Of a stretch of DNA of 64,000 bases, positions 63,778 through 64,000 are shown piece after piece; the stretch's first letter is position 1; the number at the start of each line of letters is the position of its first letter. Source of the DNA: Agriotes lineatus (taxonomy: Eukaryota > Arthropoda > Insecta > Coleoptera > Elateridae); contig CALNHX010001940.1 of the NCBI GenBank assembly GCA_940337035.1, forward strand, positions 62,001 to 126,000, in the 5' to 3' direction. The notes under the pieces were generated by a model. The model worked only from the letters and a program-made list of their open reading frames with translations, was not told the DNA's origin and did not search any database. Made by a program: the position numbers and the translations under genes.

Positions 63778-64000
63778 CCATATGTCCCTAACGTCCCAGG
63801 AGTCCCAGATGTCCCATATGTCCCATATGTCCCTAATGTCCCAGGCGTCCTAGATGTTCCATATGTCCCTAATGTCCCAGGCGTCCTAGATATTCCATAT
63901 GTCCCTAACGTCCCAGACGTCCTAAATGTCCCATATGTCCCTAACGTCCCAGACGTCCCAGCCGTCCCGTATGTCCTTAATGTCTCAGACGTCTCAGGCG

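Larger units (their letters stand above)
15268..64000. repeat. 48.7 kb satellite array of 9-bp monomers (GTCCYNNNY), higher-order organised
   Basis: From 15268 to the window end every stretch read is built from 9-bp units beginning GTCC (sometimes GTTC, GTCT, GTCA, GCCC): about 5,400 monomers. Frequent units are GTCCCAGAC, GTCCTAGAT, GTCCCATAT, GTCCCTAAC, GTCCTTAAC, GTCCCTAAT, GTCCCAGGC, GTCCTAAAT, GTCCCAGCT and GTCCCGTAT. The commonest sentence is CTAAC-CAGAC-TAGAT-CATAT (36 bp), with 45 and 54 bp forms made by extra monomers. No transposon, gene or unique sequence interrupts it. The plus strand is C-rich and the minus strand G-rich. Several frames on both strands stay open over long stretches (longest at 53309-61552, minus, 2,747 codons; Gly-Thr-x triplets on minus, Val-Pro-x and Met-Ser-x on plus). 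I read them as by-products of a stop-poor 9-bp unit. Confidence 0.97.

Noticed and set aside
15268..64000. CRISPR-like array
   Set aside because: There are no unique spacers between conserved repeats; the whole array is contiguous 9-bp monomers, in a eukaryotic context.
15268..64000. Telomeric repeat
   Set aside because: The unit is 9 bp GTCCYNNNY, not the TTAGG/TCAGG types of arthropods, and it is too variable.

Overview
The window is eukaryotic nuclear DNA, most likely from an arthropod and probably an insect. The evidence is 55-56 bp spliceosomal-type introns, a TATA/initiator promoter, a non-LTR endonuclease fragment, a Ty3/Gypsy element and a Polinton-like DNA polymerase fragment. I see no bacterial operon, rRNA, tRNA or CRISPR. 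No intact host housekeeping gene is present; the whole window looks like repeat-dominated, possibly heterochromatic, sequence. The species cannot be fixed from the sequence.

Layout. (1) 1-618, minus strand: the endonuclease (EEP) part of a non-LTR retrotransposon, running off the left edge. (2) 619-4627, plus strand: an AT-rich spacer, a promoter, a broken spliced gene of unknown function (1217-2378), a poly(A) signal, and the 5' half of a spliced protein-primed type B DNA polymerase gene (2631-4627). That gene carries zinc fingers, an endonuclease VII-like motif and exonuclease motifs I and II; it has one frameshift and is cut off inside the exonuclease domain. (3) 4624-15267, minus strand: an almost complete 10.6 kb Ty3/Gypsy LTR retrotransposon. 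It has about 2.06 kb LTRs roughly 99% identical by eye, a primer binding site, gag, a gag-pol frameshift signal (AAAAAAC plus a predicted H-type pseudoknot), pol with one in-frame TGA, and a polypurine tract. (4) 15268-64000: an uninterrupted 48.7 kb satellite of about 5,400 nine-bp monomers (consensus GTCCYNNNY) that starts at the last base of the LTR and runs off the right edge.

The satellite is the dominant feature. Monomers come as about ten five-base 'words' after GTCC (CAGAC, TAGAT, CATAT, CTAAC, CAGGC and others). These are ordered into 36/45/54 bp units and then into nested higher-order repeats with offsets of 216, 234, 504, 711, 1530, 1834, about 2400, about 3100, 5827 and 8170 bp. 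Because the 9-bp period rarely makes stop codons, several frames on both strands are open for up to 2,747 codons. I treat these as non-coding by-products, because variation does not follow synonymous positions.

Things most worth a second look: the frameshift signal in the Gypsy element, the chimeric flanks of that element (polymerase gene on one side, satellite on the other), the word grammar and seam sequences of the satellite, its G-quadruplex periodicity on the minus strand, and a 10 kb stretch dense in homopolymer indels that looks like an unpolished assembly segment.
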